A stretch of DNA of 45,508 nucleotides from an uncultured Bacteroidales bacterium (GCA_946406355.1 CAMJKI010000010.1:1-45508), one strand, 5' to 3'; counted from the stretch's first letter, positions 1-8,477 are shown. Notes: generated by a model from the sequence alone, not told the origin. Numbers and translations: made by a program.

Positions 1-511
1 GCTTGTGGAACACGGCGAACATGCCGGCTTCCCAGATCTGGCCTTCCTCGGATTCACCGTCTCCGCAGAGGCAGTACACAAAATTGTTGTCCTTGTCCAG
101 CTTCTTGCCCAGGGCGGCACCGGCAGCGGCGCTGAGGCCCTGACCCAGGGAACCGGAGGCCTGGAAAATGCCCGGGAGGGCTTTGCGGATGGACGGGTGG
201 CCCTGCAGACGGGAGCCCATCTGACGGAAGGTGCCCAGTTCTTCCACGGGGAAGTAACCGGCGCGGGCCAGCGTGGAATAATACACCGGGGTCATGTGAC
301 CGGCCGACAGGATGAACATGTCCTGACCCTTGCCTTCACGCGTCCAGGTGGCAGGATTCTGATTCATCTCGTTGAAATACAGGGCCGTGAGAATATCCGT
401 GCTGGACATGGAGCCGCCCGGATGGCCCGAATTCGCCTTGCACACCATGCGGAGGATATCCCGCCTGATCTGCGTGGAGATGGTCTTGAGTTCTTCTACT
501 GATTTTTTCAT
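1..511 (-). CDS. Transketolase, N-terminal subunit (5' part, cut by window edge)
   Basis: The reverse strand reads from an ATG at 509-511 to the window edge without a stop, giving 170 residues. It begins MKKSVEELKTISTQIRRDI and contains KANSGHPGGSMSS near residue 30 and the thiamine-diphosphate motif GDGESEEGQIWEA near the visible end, both typical of transketolase. The short N-terminus resembles the N-terminal half of split (two-subunit) transketolases more than full-length Bacteroides enzymes; the rest lies outside, so split versus full length is inference. Transketolase moves two-carbon units between pentose and hexose phosphates in the cytosol and would use the xylulose 5-phosphate made by the araBAD genes about 30 kb away. 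A TATATTTG box lies about 30 nt upstream of the ATG. Confidence 0.9.
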   Translation of the reverse strand, partial: MKKSVEELKTISTQIRRDILRMVCKANSGHPGGSMSSTDILTALYFNEMNQNPATWTREGKGQDMFILSAGHMTPVYYSTLARAGYFPVEELGTFRQMGSRLQGHPSIRKALPGIFQASGSLGQGLSAAAGAALGKKLDKDNNFVYCLCGDGESEEGQIWEAGMFAVFHK

Positions 512-544
512 ATAGATTATTTTGAAGTATTTTCTGAAAGTTTA

Positions 545-552
545 CAAATATA
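545..552 (-). promoter_or_regulatory. -7 promoter box for the transketolase gene
   Basis: The minus strand reads TATATTTG here, a full match to the Bacteroidota -7 consensus TAnnTTTG. It would give a leader of about 28 nt before the ATG at 511. No clear TTTG -33 box is seen at the expected distance. Confidence 0.55.
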
Positions 553-608
553 CGGATTATCTTGGGAATTTGGTGCGGCTAAATCGATTTTATTTAGAAT
601 GAATCCAG

Positions 609-935
609 CTAGAACCATTCCACGTCTTCCAGATCCAGTTCGTTGGGCGGCAGGTTGCTGCCGGGGGAGTAGTAGAAGGTGTAGCCTTTAAGTTCGGCTG
701 GGATGCGGTTCAGGAACAGCAGATTGGCGGGGCCGAAGTCTCCGGAGCTGCCGAAAAGGGTCATCGTTCGTTTGGCGTCATCCTTGCGGTACCACCCGCC
801 CCCGTGCATCTTTCCGTACCCGTGTGTTTTCTCAAACTGGTCTCTCAGTTCCTCATGCAGCCCCACCATCCCGTACACGAACGTCCCGGTGCGGGGCGTT
901 TTGGCGTCACTGATCAGTATGTATTTGGGATGCAT
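609..935 (-). CDS. Small protein of unknown function (108 aa)
   Basis: I do not recognise a named family. The frame is open far upstream through lepA and menA antisense sequence, but the protein-like part starts at the ATG at 933-935 (MHPKYILISDAKTPRTGTF) and runs 108 residues. It looks genuine: it fills the gap between the transketolase gene and lepA, has balanced composition, and has a short acidic tail ending ELDLEDVEWF. No signal peptide, membrane segment or known motif is visible; aromatic and glycine residues are frequent (HGYGKMHGGGWYRKDD near residues 38-53). It is probably cytosolic and is divergent from lepA with 81 bp between starts. No strong -7 box was found for it. A chance ORF is less likely but not excluded. 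Confidence 0.65.
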   Translation of the reverse strand: MHPKYILISDAKTPRTGTFVYGMVGLHEELRDQFEKTHGYGKMHGGGWYRKDDAKRTMTLFGSSGDFGPANLLFLNRIPAELKGYTFYYSPGSNLPPNELDLEDVEWF

Positions 936-978
936 GGCGTGTTGCTTATAGACTTGCAATTTACAAATTTTCCCCGGC

Positions 979-1010
979 TTTGGCAAATTGCGCGAATTGG
1001 CGTATATTTG
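979..1010 (+). promoter_or_regulatory. lepA promoter
   Basis: TTTG at 979-982, a 20-nt spacer, and TATATTTG at 1003-1010 match the Bacteroidota -33/-7 promoter on both boxes. Only 6 nt (1011-1016) separate the -7 box from the lepA ATG, so the transcript should start at or next to the start codon. Confidence 0.75.
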
Positions 1011-1016
1011 TAAGCT

Positions 1017-2804
1017 ATGAAGAATATCCGCAACTTTTGCATTATCGCACATATAGACCATGGGAAGAGCACCCTGGCCGACCGGCTGCTGGAGCTCACG
1101 CAAACGCTGAGCGAAAGGGAGATGGAGAACCAGGTGCTGGACGACATGGACCTGGAGCGGGAGAAGGGCATCACCATCAAGAGCCACGCCATCCAGATGG
1201 ATTACCTGCGGGGTGGGGAAACCTATCGGCTCAATCTGATCGATACCCCCGGGCACGTGGACTTCAGCTATGAGGTTTCGCGCAGCATTGCATCCTGCGA
1301 GGGGGCACTGCTGGTGGTGGACGCCTCGCAAGGTATTCAGGCCCAAACGATTTCCAATCTGTACCAGGCCATCGACCATTCGCTGGAAATCATTCCGGTG
1401 CTCAATAAGATTGATATGGAGAGCGCGCAGCCGGAGGTGGTGACGGACCAGATCTGCGACCTGCTGGGCTGTGACCCGGAGGACGTGCTGCGTGTATCGG
1501 CCCGTACCGGCGAAGGCGTGCAGGCGGTGCTGGACGCCATTGTGGACAAGGTTCCCGCGCCGAAGGGAGACCCGGAAGCCCCGCTGCAGGCCCTCATTTT
1601 CGACTCCGTTTTTAACCAGTTCCGCGGCATCATTGCCTACTTCAAGGTGGTGAACGGCACCATCCGCACGGGTGACAAGGTGAAATTCTTCTCTACCGGC
1701 AACGAGTACGAGGCCGAGGAAATCGGCAATCTGAAGCTGAAACTGAACCCCACCGGGGAAGTGAAAGCCGGGGACGTGGGATACATCATCACCGGCATCA
1801 AGGCCGCCGTGGAAGTGAAGGTGGGTGACACCATCACGCATGTGGAAACGCCTTGCGCACAGGCTATTGCGGGCTTCGAAGAAGTGAAGCCGATGGTATT
1901 CGCCGGCCTGTACCCCGTGGATGCCTCCAAGTTCGAGGAGCTCCGTGCCACCCTGGAAAAGTTCCAGCTGAACGACGCCTCCTTCACCTACGAGCCGGAA
2001 AGCTCGCTGGCCCTGGGCTTTGGCTTCCGCTGCGGCTTCCTGGGCCTGCTGCACCTCGAGATCGTCCAGGAGCGGCTGTTCCGCGAGTTCAACATGGACG
2101 TAATCACCACTGTCCCGAACGTGTCCTACAAGGTGTATACGACCAAGGGCGAGGTCATCGACGTGCACAACCCGTCCGGCCTCCCGCCGCAGACGCTCAT
2201 CGACCATATCGAGGAACCCTACATCCGCGCCCAGATCATCTCCAAGTCCGATTTCTACGGGCCCATCATGAAGCTGTGCATGGACAAGCGCGGCACCCTC
2301 ATCGGCCAGCATTACATTACCACGGACCGCGTGGAACTGAACTACGACCTGCCGCTCTCCGAAGTGGTCTTCGACTTCTATGATAAATTGAAATCCATCT
2401 CCAAGGGCTACGCGTCCTTCGACTACCACGTGACGGACTTCCGTCCTGCGCGGCTGGTGAAGCTGGACATTCTTCTGAACGGAGATCCGGCCGATGCCCT
2501 GAGCACCCTCATCCACGAGGACCACGCCTACGACTTCGGCCGAAAGATCTGCCTGAAGCTCAAGGACTTGATTCCCCGACAGCAGTTTGACATTGCCGTG
2601 CAGGCGGCCATCGGCGCCAAGATCATCGCCCGCGAAACGGTGCGCCAGGTGCGCAAGGATGTAACGGCCAAGTGCTACGGCGGCGACGTAACCCGCAAGC
2701 GCAAGCTCCTGGAAAAGCAGAAAGAAGGCAAGAAACGCATGCGTCAGATTGGCACAGTCCAGGTGCCCCAAAGCGCCTTCATGGCGGTACTGAAACTGGA
2801 TTAA
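1017..2804 (+). CDS. lepA: Elongation factor 4 (LepA), ribosome back-translocase GTPase
   Basis: Full-length 595-aa LepA. It opens [19 protein letters not shown], so the start is fixed by the conserved N-terminus, and the P-loop AHIDHGKST is at residues 11-19. [11 protein letters not shown] (G3) and NKIDME (G4) follow. The LepA-specific C-terminal part is present ([24 protein letters not shown] near residue 560). LepA binds stalled or mistranslocated ribosomes and is a housekeeping factor unrelated to the glycan genes. The stop codon abuts the menA ATG with no gap, so the two should be co-transcribed and translationally coupled. The promoter lies almost on the start codon, which suggests a leaderless mRNA. 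Confidence 0.98.
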   Translation: MKNIRNFCIIAHIDHGKSTLADRLLELTQTLSEREMENQVLDDMDLEREKGITIKSHAIQMDYLRGGETYRLNLIDTPGHVDFSYEVSRSIASCEGALLVVDASQGIQAQTISNLYQAIDHSLEIIPVLNKIDMESAQPEVVTDQICDLLGCDPEDVLRVSARTGEGVQAVLDAIVDKVPAPKGDPEAPLQALIFDSVFNQFRGIIAYFKVVNGTIRTGDKVKFFSTGNEYEAEEIGNLKLKLNPTGEVKAGDVGYIITGIKAAVEVKVGDTITHVETPCAQAIAGFEEVKPMVFAGLYPVDASKFEELRATLEKFQLNDASFTYEPESSLALGFGFRCGFLGLLHLEIVQERLFREFNMDVITTVPNVSYKVYTTKGEVIDVHNPSGLPPQTLIDHIEEPYIRAQIISKSDFYGPIMKLCMDKRGTLIGQHYITTDRVELNYDLPLSEVVFDFYDKLKSISKGYASFDYHVTDFRPARLVKLDILLNGDPADALSTLIHEDHAYDFGRKICLKLKDLIPRQQFDIAVQAAIGAKIIARETVRQVRKDVTAKCYGGDVTRKRKLLEKQKEGKKRMRQIGTVQVPQSAFMAVLKLD

Positions 2805-3713
2805 ATGAGTATTAAAGCTGCCATACAATCCATGCGCCTGCGCACGTTGCCGCTTTCCATGGCGGGAGTGCTGCTGGGCATTCTGCTGGCCACGGCCGAT
2901 TGGCGGGTAGACCTCTGGACCGCCGTGCTCATCGTGCTCACCACCGTGTGCCTGCAAATTCTCTCCAACCTGTCCAACGAGCTGGGTGACGTGCTCCGCG
3001 GCACGGACACGGCCGACCGGGAAGGCCCCGAATACGGCCTGAACAGCGGCGCCCTGACCATCGGCCAGATGAAAGGGCTCATTGCCGCCTTCGTGGTGCT
3101 GTGCATCGTTTTCGGATCCCTGATGACCTGGAAGGCCTTCGGCACGCTGTTCTCGCTTACGCCGATTCTGGTTCTGATGCTGGGCGCCGCCGCCATCATG
3201 GCCGCCATGAAGTACACTCTGGGACGAAACCCTTACGGGTACAGGGCCAAGGGCGATATCTACGTTTTCCTGTTCTTCGGGCTCGTTTCCGTGCTGGGCG
3301 CCTACTTCGTGTGCACCGCCGGCGTAGGGCTGCACTGGAAGCTGCTGCTGCCGGCATCGGCCATCGGTTTTTTCAGCGTGGGCGTGCTCAATGTGAACAA
3401 CATCCGGGACATGAAAACCGACGCCGCCAACCGCGTCACGGTGGCCATCAAGCTGGGCAAAAAGCGGGCCAGGATTTACCAGACGGTGCTTATCGTGCTG
3501 GGATGGGCCTGCATGGTGGCCTATTGCCTCCTCTGCTGGCCCAGCCTTTGGCACTGGCTGTGGGTACTCACCTTGCCGATGTACATCCTGCATTTACGCG
3601 GCGTCTGGATCCGCAGCGGCAAGGCCCTGGATCCGATGCTGCCCCTGCTGGTAATGGCTACCTTCGCCCTGAGTATCCTGGCCGGAGTGGGCTTCTGCGC
3701 CCATTTGTTCTAA
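2805..3713 (+). CDS. menA: 1,4-dihydroxy-2-naphthoate polyprenyltransferase (MenA), UbiA family
   Basis: A 302-aa integral membrane protein with about eight or nine hydrophobic segments. The two Asp-rich prenyl-diphosphate sites of the UbiA family are visible: NELGDVLRGTD (residues 58-68) and NNIRDMKTDAANR in the middle. The N-terminal MRLRTLPLSMAGVLLG and the LGKKRARIYQ segment are typical of MenA rather than UbiA or heme O synthase. It joins a polyprenyl chain to dihydroxynaphthoate in the inner membrane, the membrane step of menaquinone synthesis, which fits anaerobic respiration in Bacteroidota. The start directly follows the lepA stop, so it has no promoter or leader of its own. Confidence 0.93.
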   Translation: MSIKAAIQSMRLRTLPLSMAGVLLGILLATADWRVDLWTAVLIVLTTVCLQILSNLSNELGDVLRGTDTADREGPEYGLNSGALTIGQMKGLIAAFVVLCIVFGSLMTWKAFGTLFSLTPILVLMLGAAAIMAAMKYTLGRNPYGYRAKGDIYVFLFFGLVSVLGAYFVCTAGVGLHWKLLLPASAIGFFSVGVLNVNNIRDMKTDAANRVTVAIKLGKKRARIYQTVLIVLGWACMVAYCLLCWPSLWHWLWVLTLPMYILHLRGVWIRSGKALDPMLPLLVMATFALSILAGVGFCAHLF

Positions 3714-3809
3714 GCGTGGGCCCTTTCGGCGGAACCTCGTCATGTTCAATGCATTATAGCTTACAACTTATAACTAAAAATTTTTATTTAGTTAAAACTT
3801 GTAAATATA

Positions 3810-3841
3810 TTTGTTTTTACAACTTAAAGATTATACCTTTG
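3810..3841 (+). promoter_or_regulatory. Orphan promoter in front of a hairpin
   Basis: TTTG at 3810-3813, a 20-nt spacer and TACCTTTG at 3834-3841 match the Bacteroidota promoter consensus at both boxes. No protein gene lies downstream on this strand; the nearest strand-consistent element is the hairpin at 3899-3926. Confidence 0.6.
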
Positions 3842-3846
3842 CTCTT

Positions 3847-3932
3847 GGACAATGAAGGATTCTTCTTGTCTATTTGTTAAGTTCGTTTTATATACCAGAA
3901 CGGCGCTCTTGGGGAGGAGCGCCGTTCATTTA
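3847..3932 (+). ncRNA. Candidate small RNA, about 85 nt
   Basis: A promoter with both consensus boxes ends at 3841, and a GC-rich hairpin with a 10-bp perfect stem ends at 3926, within a 269-bp AT-rich gap between menA and the convergent epimerase gene. A transcript from about 3847 to about 3932 would be a short structured RNA. No RNA family is recognised. A 56-codon ORF from the ATG at 3852 overruns the hairpin and enters the convergent gene, so a peptide is unlikely. The ends are approximate and the T-run after the hairpin is weak. Confidence 0.35.
3899..3926. terminator. Hairpin between convergent units
   Basis: Perfect 10-bp arms AACGGCGCTC (3899-3908) and GAGCGCCGTT (3917-3926) enclose an 8-nt loop. 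It lies between menA or the candidate small RNA (+) and the epimerase gene (-), and probably terminates in both directions. A weaker 5-bp hairpin, GAGGG/CCCTC, follows at 3939-3954. Confidence 0.55.
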
Positions 3933-3982
3933 TCTAATGAGGGGCAAGACCCTCAAACACCCCGCGGCCTTTTAGCCTCCAC

Positions 3983-5128
3983 TTATTCAGCGGAGAAAGC
4001 GAAGATGCAGTGGCTGTGGTAGGTTTCGCCGGGACGGAGGACGGCCGACGGCCATTCGGGCTTGTTGGGCGTGTCCGGATACTTCTGGGTTTCCAGGCAA
4101 ATGCCGGTGCGCTGCTGGTAAACGATTCCCTTCTTGCCGGTTACGGTGCCGTCCAGGAAGTTGCCGGAGTACACCTGGATGCCGGGTTCGTCGGTATAAA
4201 CCATTAACTTAATGCCGTTGCCAGGGTTGTACAGGCAGGCGGCCAGCTTGTTGATGTCGCAGCCGGTATCCAGTACCCAGTTGTGGTCGAAACCGTTGCC
4301 GAAACGGATTTGCTCTTCATCGGCGCCGATGTTGTCGCTGATGGGGTGGGCCACCGTGTAGTCGAAGGGCGTGCCGGCTACCGGGCGGATTTCGCCGGTG
4401 GTCATGTAGGTTTCGTCCACGGGAGTGAAGTTGCTGGCGTTCACGTACAGCACATCGTCCACAATGCGGTGGGTGTCCGGGGCGCCGGAGAGGTTGAAGT
4501 AGGAGTGGTTGGTCATGTTGATGACCGTGGTCTTGTCTGTAGTGGCCTCGTACTGGATGTCAATCTTGTTGTCATCGGTGAGGGTATAGGTGACATAGGC
4601 CGTTACGTTGCCGGGGAAGTTGTTGTCGCCGTCCGGGGAAATGCGGCACAGCTTTACGTGGCTGTTGTCGGCCTCTACCATTTCATAAACCTGATACTGC
4701 CAGCCGGTGGGGCCGCCGTGGAGGCAGTGGCCGAAGTTGTTCTGCGGCAACTGATAGGTTTCTCCGTCCAGGGTAATCTGTCCCTGGTTGATGCGGTTGG
4801 CATAACGGCCGATGGAAGCGCCGAAGTCCGTCTGGTTGTTCTCCGGGAAGTAGTCTTCCACTTTGTCGAAGCCCAGCACTACGTCGCGCATAACGCTGTC
4901 GCGGTCCGGAACCATGATGGACACGATGCGGCCGCCGAAGTTGGTGATGCATACCTCCATGCCGGCCTCATTGGTTAAGGTGTACAGGGCCGTGGGAGCA
5001 CCGTTGTAGCTGCTTTCAAAATTCTTGGGATCCAGGCCGGAAGCCGTGAGTTTGGCCTGTTCCTGCTTGGGCGCGCAGGCTGCCATTAACAGGGCGGCAG
5101 CTGCGCATAATGTAAGAAGTTTATGCAT
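3983..5128 (-). CDS. galM: Secreted aldose 1-epimerase (mutarotase) lipoprotein
   Basis: A 381-aa protein of the galactose mutarotase family. The N-terminus MHKLLTLCAAAALLMAAC is a lipoprotein signal with the acylated Cys at residue 18, so it should be anchored in the envelope rather than cytosolic. Family motifs are present: NFGGRIVSIMVPD, FGASIGRYANRI, LHGGPTGWQ, NMTNHSYFNLSG (with the catalytic His) and GICLETQKYPDTPN near the C-terminus (with the catalytic Glu). It would interconvert alpha and beta anomers of free sugars such as arabinose, xylose or galactose released by neighbouring glycosidases. It is divergent from the GH51 gene, the two -7 boxes standing back to back. The sugar preferred cannot be read from sequence. 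Confidence 0.93.
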   Translation of the reverse strand: MHKLLTLCAAAALLMAACAPKQEQAKLTASGLDPKNFESSYNGAPTALYTLTNEAGMEVCITNFGGRIVSIMVPDRDSVMRDVVLGFDKVEDYFPENNQTDFGASIGRYANRINQGQITLDGETYQLPQNNFGHCLHGGPTGWQYQVYEMVEADNSHVKLCRISPDGDNNFPGNVTAYVTYTLTDDNKIDIQYEATTDKTTVINMTNHSYFNLSGAPDTHRIVDDVLYVNASNFTPVDETYMTTGEIRPVAGTPFDYTVAHPISDNIGADEEQIRFGNGFDHNWVLDTGCDINKLAACLYNPGNGIKLMVYTDEPGIQVYSGNFLDGTVTGKKGIVYQQRTGICLETQKYPDTPNKPEWPSAVLRPGETYHSHCIFAFSAE

Positions 5129-5189
5129 GATGATATGGAATAAATAAAAATTAAAGACTTATGGTGAAAAATTGCTAGTATTTTGTGTT

Positions 5190-5197
5190 CAAATATA
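5190..5197 (-). promoter_or_regulatory. -7 box of the epimerase gene
   Basis: The minus strand reads TATATTTG, a full match to TAnnTTTG, giving a leader of about 55 nt. Only 2 bp separate it from the oppositely oriented -7 box of the GH51 gene. No clear -33 box is visible. Confidence 0.55.
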
Positions 5198-5199
5198 CG

Positions 5200-5207
5200 T
5201 ATTTTTG
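5200..5207 (+). promoter_or_regulatory. -7 box of the GH51 gene
   Basis: TATTTTTG matches TAnnTTTG and predicts a start near 5213, about 33 nt before the chosen ATG. It places the upstream possible starts of this frame before the transcript begins. No clear -33 box is visible. Confidence 0.55.
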
Positions 5208-5245
5208 CTGAAAGAATGGCAGAAAAACCGCATAATACCACAGAT

Positions 5246-6781
5246 ATGAAGAAAACACTCCTTTTCCTTTCGGCACTTGCCGCAACCGTAATGGCCCAGG
5301 CCCAGGTGAAAGTTTCTGTGCGGGAGACCGCCCAGGACCAGCCTGTTATCCCGGCCGAAATCTACGGTCAGTTCTCCGAGCATCTGGGACGCTGCATCTA
5401 TGAAGGCATCTGGGTGGGTCCGGACAGCGATATCCCCAATGTAGACGGCTATCGCACCGACGTTGTGGAGGCCCTCAAGGCCCTCAAGGTACCCGTGCTC
5501 CGCTGGCCCGGCGGCTGCTTTGCCGATGAGTACCACTGGATGGACGGCATCGGCCCCAAGGAGAATCGGCCCAAACTGGTGAACAACAACTGGGGCAGCA
5601 CCGTGGAGGACAATTCCTTCGGCACGCACGAATTCCTGAACCTGTGCGAAATGCTGGGAACGGAGCCCTACATCAGCGGCAACATCGGCTCCGGCACCGT
5701 GGAAGAGCTGGCCAAGTGGGTGGAATACATGACGGCCGAAAACGGCTCCATGGCTGAACTCCGCGCCAAAAACGGCCGTGAAAAGCCCTGGAAGGTGAAA
5801 TACCTGGGTGTTGGCAACGAAACCTGGGGCTGCGGCGGCGACATGACGGCCGACTATTATGCCGATGTGTACAAGCGCTACGCCCTTTACTCCCGCAACT
5901 ACAGCGGCAACACCCTGTTCAAGGTGGCCTGCGGCGCTTCGGACTATGACTATGCCTGGACCCGCACCATGATGCAGAAAGACCGCGACAAGATGGACGG
6001 CCTTTCGCTGCACTACTACACCTGCAAGGGCTGGACGGGCAGCAAGGGATCGGCCACGGACTTTACCCCGGAAGAGTACTATAACGTGCTGGCCAAGAGC
6101 GTGGAGATTGACGAAGTGCTCCGCAACCACGAGGCCATCATGGACGCCTTCGATCCGGACAAGCGGGTGGCCCTGCTGCTGGACGAGTGGGGCACCTGGT
6201 TCGATGTGGAGCCCGGCTACAACCCTGGCCATCTGTTCCAGCAGAACACCATGCGCGATGCCATGGTGGCCGCCCTGTCGCTGAACATCTTCCAGAAGCA
6301 TACGGACCGCCTGAAGATGGCCAACATCGCCCAGATTGTGAACGTGCTGCAGGCCATGATCCTCACCAAGGGTCCCCAGATGGTGCTCACGCCCACCTAT
6401 CACGTTTTCCGCATGTTCAACGTGCACCAGAACGCCACCTATGTGCCGTCGGAATATAGCTGCGGCACCCTGGTATCGGCCGAGGGGCGCGTGATGGAGA
6501 ACTTCAGCGCCTGCGCTTCCCGCGATGCTTCCGGCGCCCTGCACGTCTCCCTGGCCAATCCCAATCTGGACAAGCCTGTAACCGTTGAGCTGTCTTTTGA
6601 CCAGCTGAAGCCCAAGAGCGTTTCCGGCGAAATCCTCAAAGCCGACAAGATTAACGCCTACAACGACTTCGGCCAGGCTCCCGCCGTTGCCCCCGCCGCC
6701 TTCTCCGGCGCCAAGCTCTCCGGCAAAACCGTGAAGCTCACCCTCCCCGCCGCCTCCGTGGTGGTGCTGGAAGTGAAGTAG
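5246..6781 (+). CDS. Alpha-L-arabinofuranosidase, family GH51
   Basis: A 511-aa secreted enzyme. The start is placed at the ATG at 5246 because [21 protein letters not shown] is a clean signal peptide; the frame opens earlier but upstream of the predicted transcript start. GH51 hallmarks: [31 protein letters not shown] with acid/base Glu192, and [11 protein letters not shown] with nucleophile Glu314. The (beta/alpha)8 barrel and C-terminal beta-sandwich together account for the usual family length. It removes arabinofuranosyl side chains from arabinoxylan or arabinan oligosaccharides by a retaining mechanism, probably in the periplasm since no lipobox is present. It is divergent from the epimerase gene and convergent with the GH43 gene, separated from it by a 110-bp palindromic element. 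Confidence 0.95.
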   Translation: MKKTLLFLSALAATVMAQAQVKVSVRETAQDQPVIPAEIYGQFSEHLGRCIYEGIWVGPDSDIPNVDGYRTDVVEALKALKVPVLRWPGGCFADEYHWMDGIGPKENRPKLVNNNWGSTVEDNSFGTHEFLNLCEMLGTEPYISGNIGSGTVEELAKWVEYMTAENGSMAELRAKNGREKPWKVKYLGVGNETWGCGGDMTADYYADVYKRYALYSRNYSGNTLFKVACGASDYDYAWTRTMMQKDRDKMDGLSLHYYTCKGWTGSKGSATDFTPEEYYNVLAKSVEIDEVLRNHEAIMDAFDPDKRVALLLDEWGTWFDVEPGYNPGHLFQQNTMRDAMVAALSLNIFQKHTDRLKMANIAQIVNVLQAMILTKGPQMVLTPTYHVFRMFNVHQNATYVPSEYSCGTLVSAEGRVMENFSACASRDASGALHVSLANPNLDKPVTVELSFDQLKPKSVSGEILKADKINAYNDFGQAPAVAPAAFSGAKLSGKTVKLTLPAASVVVLEVK

Positions 6782-6782
6782 C

Positions 6783-6892
6783 CTGCAGAAAGTAAGCTGC
6801 TGGCTATCAGCTGATTAAATGATTCCCGGTGCAAATTAATTTGCACCGGGAATCATTTATCTGTTTGAACTGTAGTTAGTTACATTCTGCAG
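6783..6892. repeat. 110-bp palindromic element, copy 1
   Basis: The element fills the whole gap between the stop codons of GH51 (6781) and GH43 (6895). Its ends are 13-bp imperfect inverted repeats (CTGCAGAAAGTAA, and TTACATTCTGCAG at 6880-6892), and its centre is a perfect 44-bp palindrome (6816-6859) placed symmetrically with 33 bp on each side. A related 110-bp copy in opposite orientation lies at 10862-10971. It likely terminates both convergent transcripts. Confidence 0.75.
6816..6859. terminator. 44-bp perfect palindrome, bidirectional terminator
   Basis: Arms of 22 bp with no mismatch, containing TGATTCCCGGTGC and its complement, lie between the convergent GH51 and GH43 genes. Each strand ends its stem in a T-rich stretch (ATTTAT on the plus strand), as expected for an intrinsic terminator. 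Confidence 0.7.
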
Positions 6893-6894
6893 GG

Positions 6895-8463
6895 CTAGTA
6901 CACCCACTGGTGGAAATAGTCGAAGTAAGCGGCGCCTTTTTCCTGCTGACCGTGGTTGTTGAAGCAGTACAGGCCGGTGCGGTAGCCGGTGAAGTAGTCC
7001 AGCGTGAAGCGCATTTCCAGGGCGTAATTGATGTCTGTCCAGTGTTCTCCGTCGGTGGACCAACTGAAGAAGGCGGTGTCGGGGACATCTCCCTCATCTA
7101 CCGGAGTAAACACGTATCGGATACGCAGATACACGTGGTCTCCCTCTTCCAGGGTCGTCTGGGAAAGGATTTGCTCTTTCTCCCGGAGGCTAACAATGAA
7201 GGTGCCGGTCTGATGCACTTCTACGCCGATACGGGCGCTCCGGCTTTGGAAGGCGCAGATGCCGGCCTCGTCACCCGGCTTCATGGCCGATGCATCCAGC
7301 AGCACTTCGCTCACGCAGCGAGGACCTGCGGTGCGCTGGGTAAGGGTTCCGCGGGCGTCGGAAAGGTTAACGCATTCGTGGGCCTGGAGTTTGAGCCAGC
7401 CGGGCCGATCCGTAAGCGACCAGCCTTCGGGCGCCTTGTGGTTCCACTGCCACACCAGGGCCAGTTCCCGGGAGTCGAACTCGTCCGACGCCCAAACATA
7501 GTCTTCGCCATCGGCCTTCAGGTTCACGGTAACCTCTTCTTCCGGCACGCCATTGTTACCCATGATGGGCCAGTCGTCCACCCAGGTTACGCGCTGGATG
7601 GTGGGGATGCGGCCCACCGCGCCGTGATCCTGGAACTGCACGGCGTACCAGTCGCCGAACTGCGTATCGATGATGGGACCCTGCGCAATGCCGTCCCGGC
7701 GGCCGCCCAGGGTGCCCTGCAGCACCACTTTCCGTTCGTAGGGACCTTCGATGTTGCGGCTGCGCCAGCAGGTAGCCGTACGCACGCCTCCACGGGGCCA
7801 GTCAATTTCCAGCAGGTAATAATACTCGCCGATATGGTACAGGTGCGAACCCTCGGCCCGGAGCATCCAACCCTCGCGCGGGGAATCGATGATTATCTTC
7901 TCTTCGGCCCCGGCCTTCACCGCCGATCCGTCCGGCTCCAGCTCTACCAGGTGGATTTCGCCGTTGCCCCAGGCCACCCACAGGCGGTCGTCGTCGTCGA
8001 ACAGCAGCGAGGCGTCGTGCATGAAGAAGCCGTCTATCACATTGCGCTTCCAGGGGCCCTTCTCTATGTTTTTGGTTTTGTAGAGATAGGTTTTGTGCTG
8101 GTCGTTGGCCACAAAGAGGGCATACCAGGTGCCCTTGTGGTAGCGCAGGGTGGTGGCCCACTGGCCCTTGCCGTATGCTACCCCGTTCCGCATGTTGTAA
8201 ATGCCGTCGTCCTCAATTACGTCGTAAATGTAATTGATTATGCGCCAGTGCACCAGGTCCCGGGAATGCATGATGGGCGCGCCGGGGCAGAAATACATGG
8301 TGGTGCTTACCATATAATAGTCGTCACCCACGCGCACGATGTCCGGATCCGGAATATCGGTATAGGTAAGGGGGTTCACGGCTACTTGGGAACCCGGCTG
8401 TGCATGCCGGGCGCAGCCGGCCAGGACGGCCAGGGCTAAAAAGGTAAAAATCAGTTTCTTCAT
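6895..8463 (-). CDS. GH43 beta-xylosidase / alpha-L-arabinofuranosidase lipoprotein
   Basis: A 522-aa protein. The start at 8463 is chosen because MKKLIFTFLALAVLAGC is a lipoprotein signal with lipobox LAGC; the next upstream Met lies before the predicted transcript start. The N-terminal five-bladed propeller carries the GH43 triad in order: IPDPDIVRVGDDYY (Asp base), FFMHDASLLFDDDD (pKa-modulating Asp) and RAEGSHLYHIGEYY (Glu acid). The C-terminal 200 residues look like the beta-sandwich found in beta-xylosidase-type GH43 enzymes. It likely removes xylose or arabinose from xylo-oligosaccharides; specificity is not readable. It is divergent from GH95, and the -7 box sits 6 nt before its ATG, suggesting a leaderless mRNA. 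Confidence 0.92.
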   Translation of the reverse strand: MKKLIFTFLALAVLAGCARHAQPGSQVAVNPLTYTDIPDPDIVRVGDDYYMVSTTMYFCPGAPIMHSRDLVHWRIINYIYDVIEDDGIYNMRNGVAYGKGQWATTLRYHKGTWYALFVANDQHKTYLYKTKNIEKGPWKRNVIDGFFMHDASLLFDDDDRLWVAWGNGEIHLVELEPDGSAVKAGAEEKIIIDSPREGWMLRAEGSHLYHIGEYYYLLEIDWPRGGVRTATCWRSRNIEGPYERKVVLQGTLGGRRDGIAQGPIIDTQFGDWYAVQFQDHGAVGRIPTIQRVTWVDDWPIMGNNGVPEEEVTVNLKADGEDYVWASDEFDSRELALVWQWNHKAPEGWSLTDRPGWLKLQAHECVNLSDARGTLTQRTAGPRCVSEVLLDASAMKPGDEAGICAFQSRSARIGVEVHQTGTFIVSLREKEQILSQTTLEEGDHVYLRIRYVFTPVDEGDVPDTAFFSWSTDGEHWTDINYALEMRFTLDYFTGYRTGLYCFNNHGQQEKGAAYFDYFHQWVY

Positions 8464-8469
8464 AATGTT

Positions 8470-8477
8470 CAAAGATA
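8470..8477 (-). promoter_or_regulatory. -7 box of the GH43 gene
   Basis: The minus strand reads TATCTTTG, ending 6 nt before the ATG at 8463. The predicted transcript has almost no leader. No convincing -33 box is visible. Confidence 0.5.

Noticed and set aside
609..3593. 994-codon open frame on the minus strand
   Set aside because: Most of it is antisense to lepA and menA, in a His- and Gln-rich composition typical of shadow frames of GC-rich genes. Only its last 108 codons look like a real gene.
3852..4022. Short ORF in the menA-epimerase gap
   Set aside because: It runs through the hairpin at 3899-3926 and into the end of the convergent epimerase gene; a small RNA fits the promoter-hairpin layout better.
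5189..6544. 451-codon antisense frame over GH51
   Set aside because: It is a shadow frame: GH51 has intact catalytic motifs in the plus frame, and the antisense product has no recognisable domain and skewed composition.
6910..8439. 509-codon plus-strand frame opposite the GH43 gene
   Set aside because: It is the mirror of a well-supported GH43 coding frame and lacks a promoter or domain.
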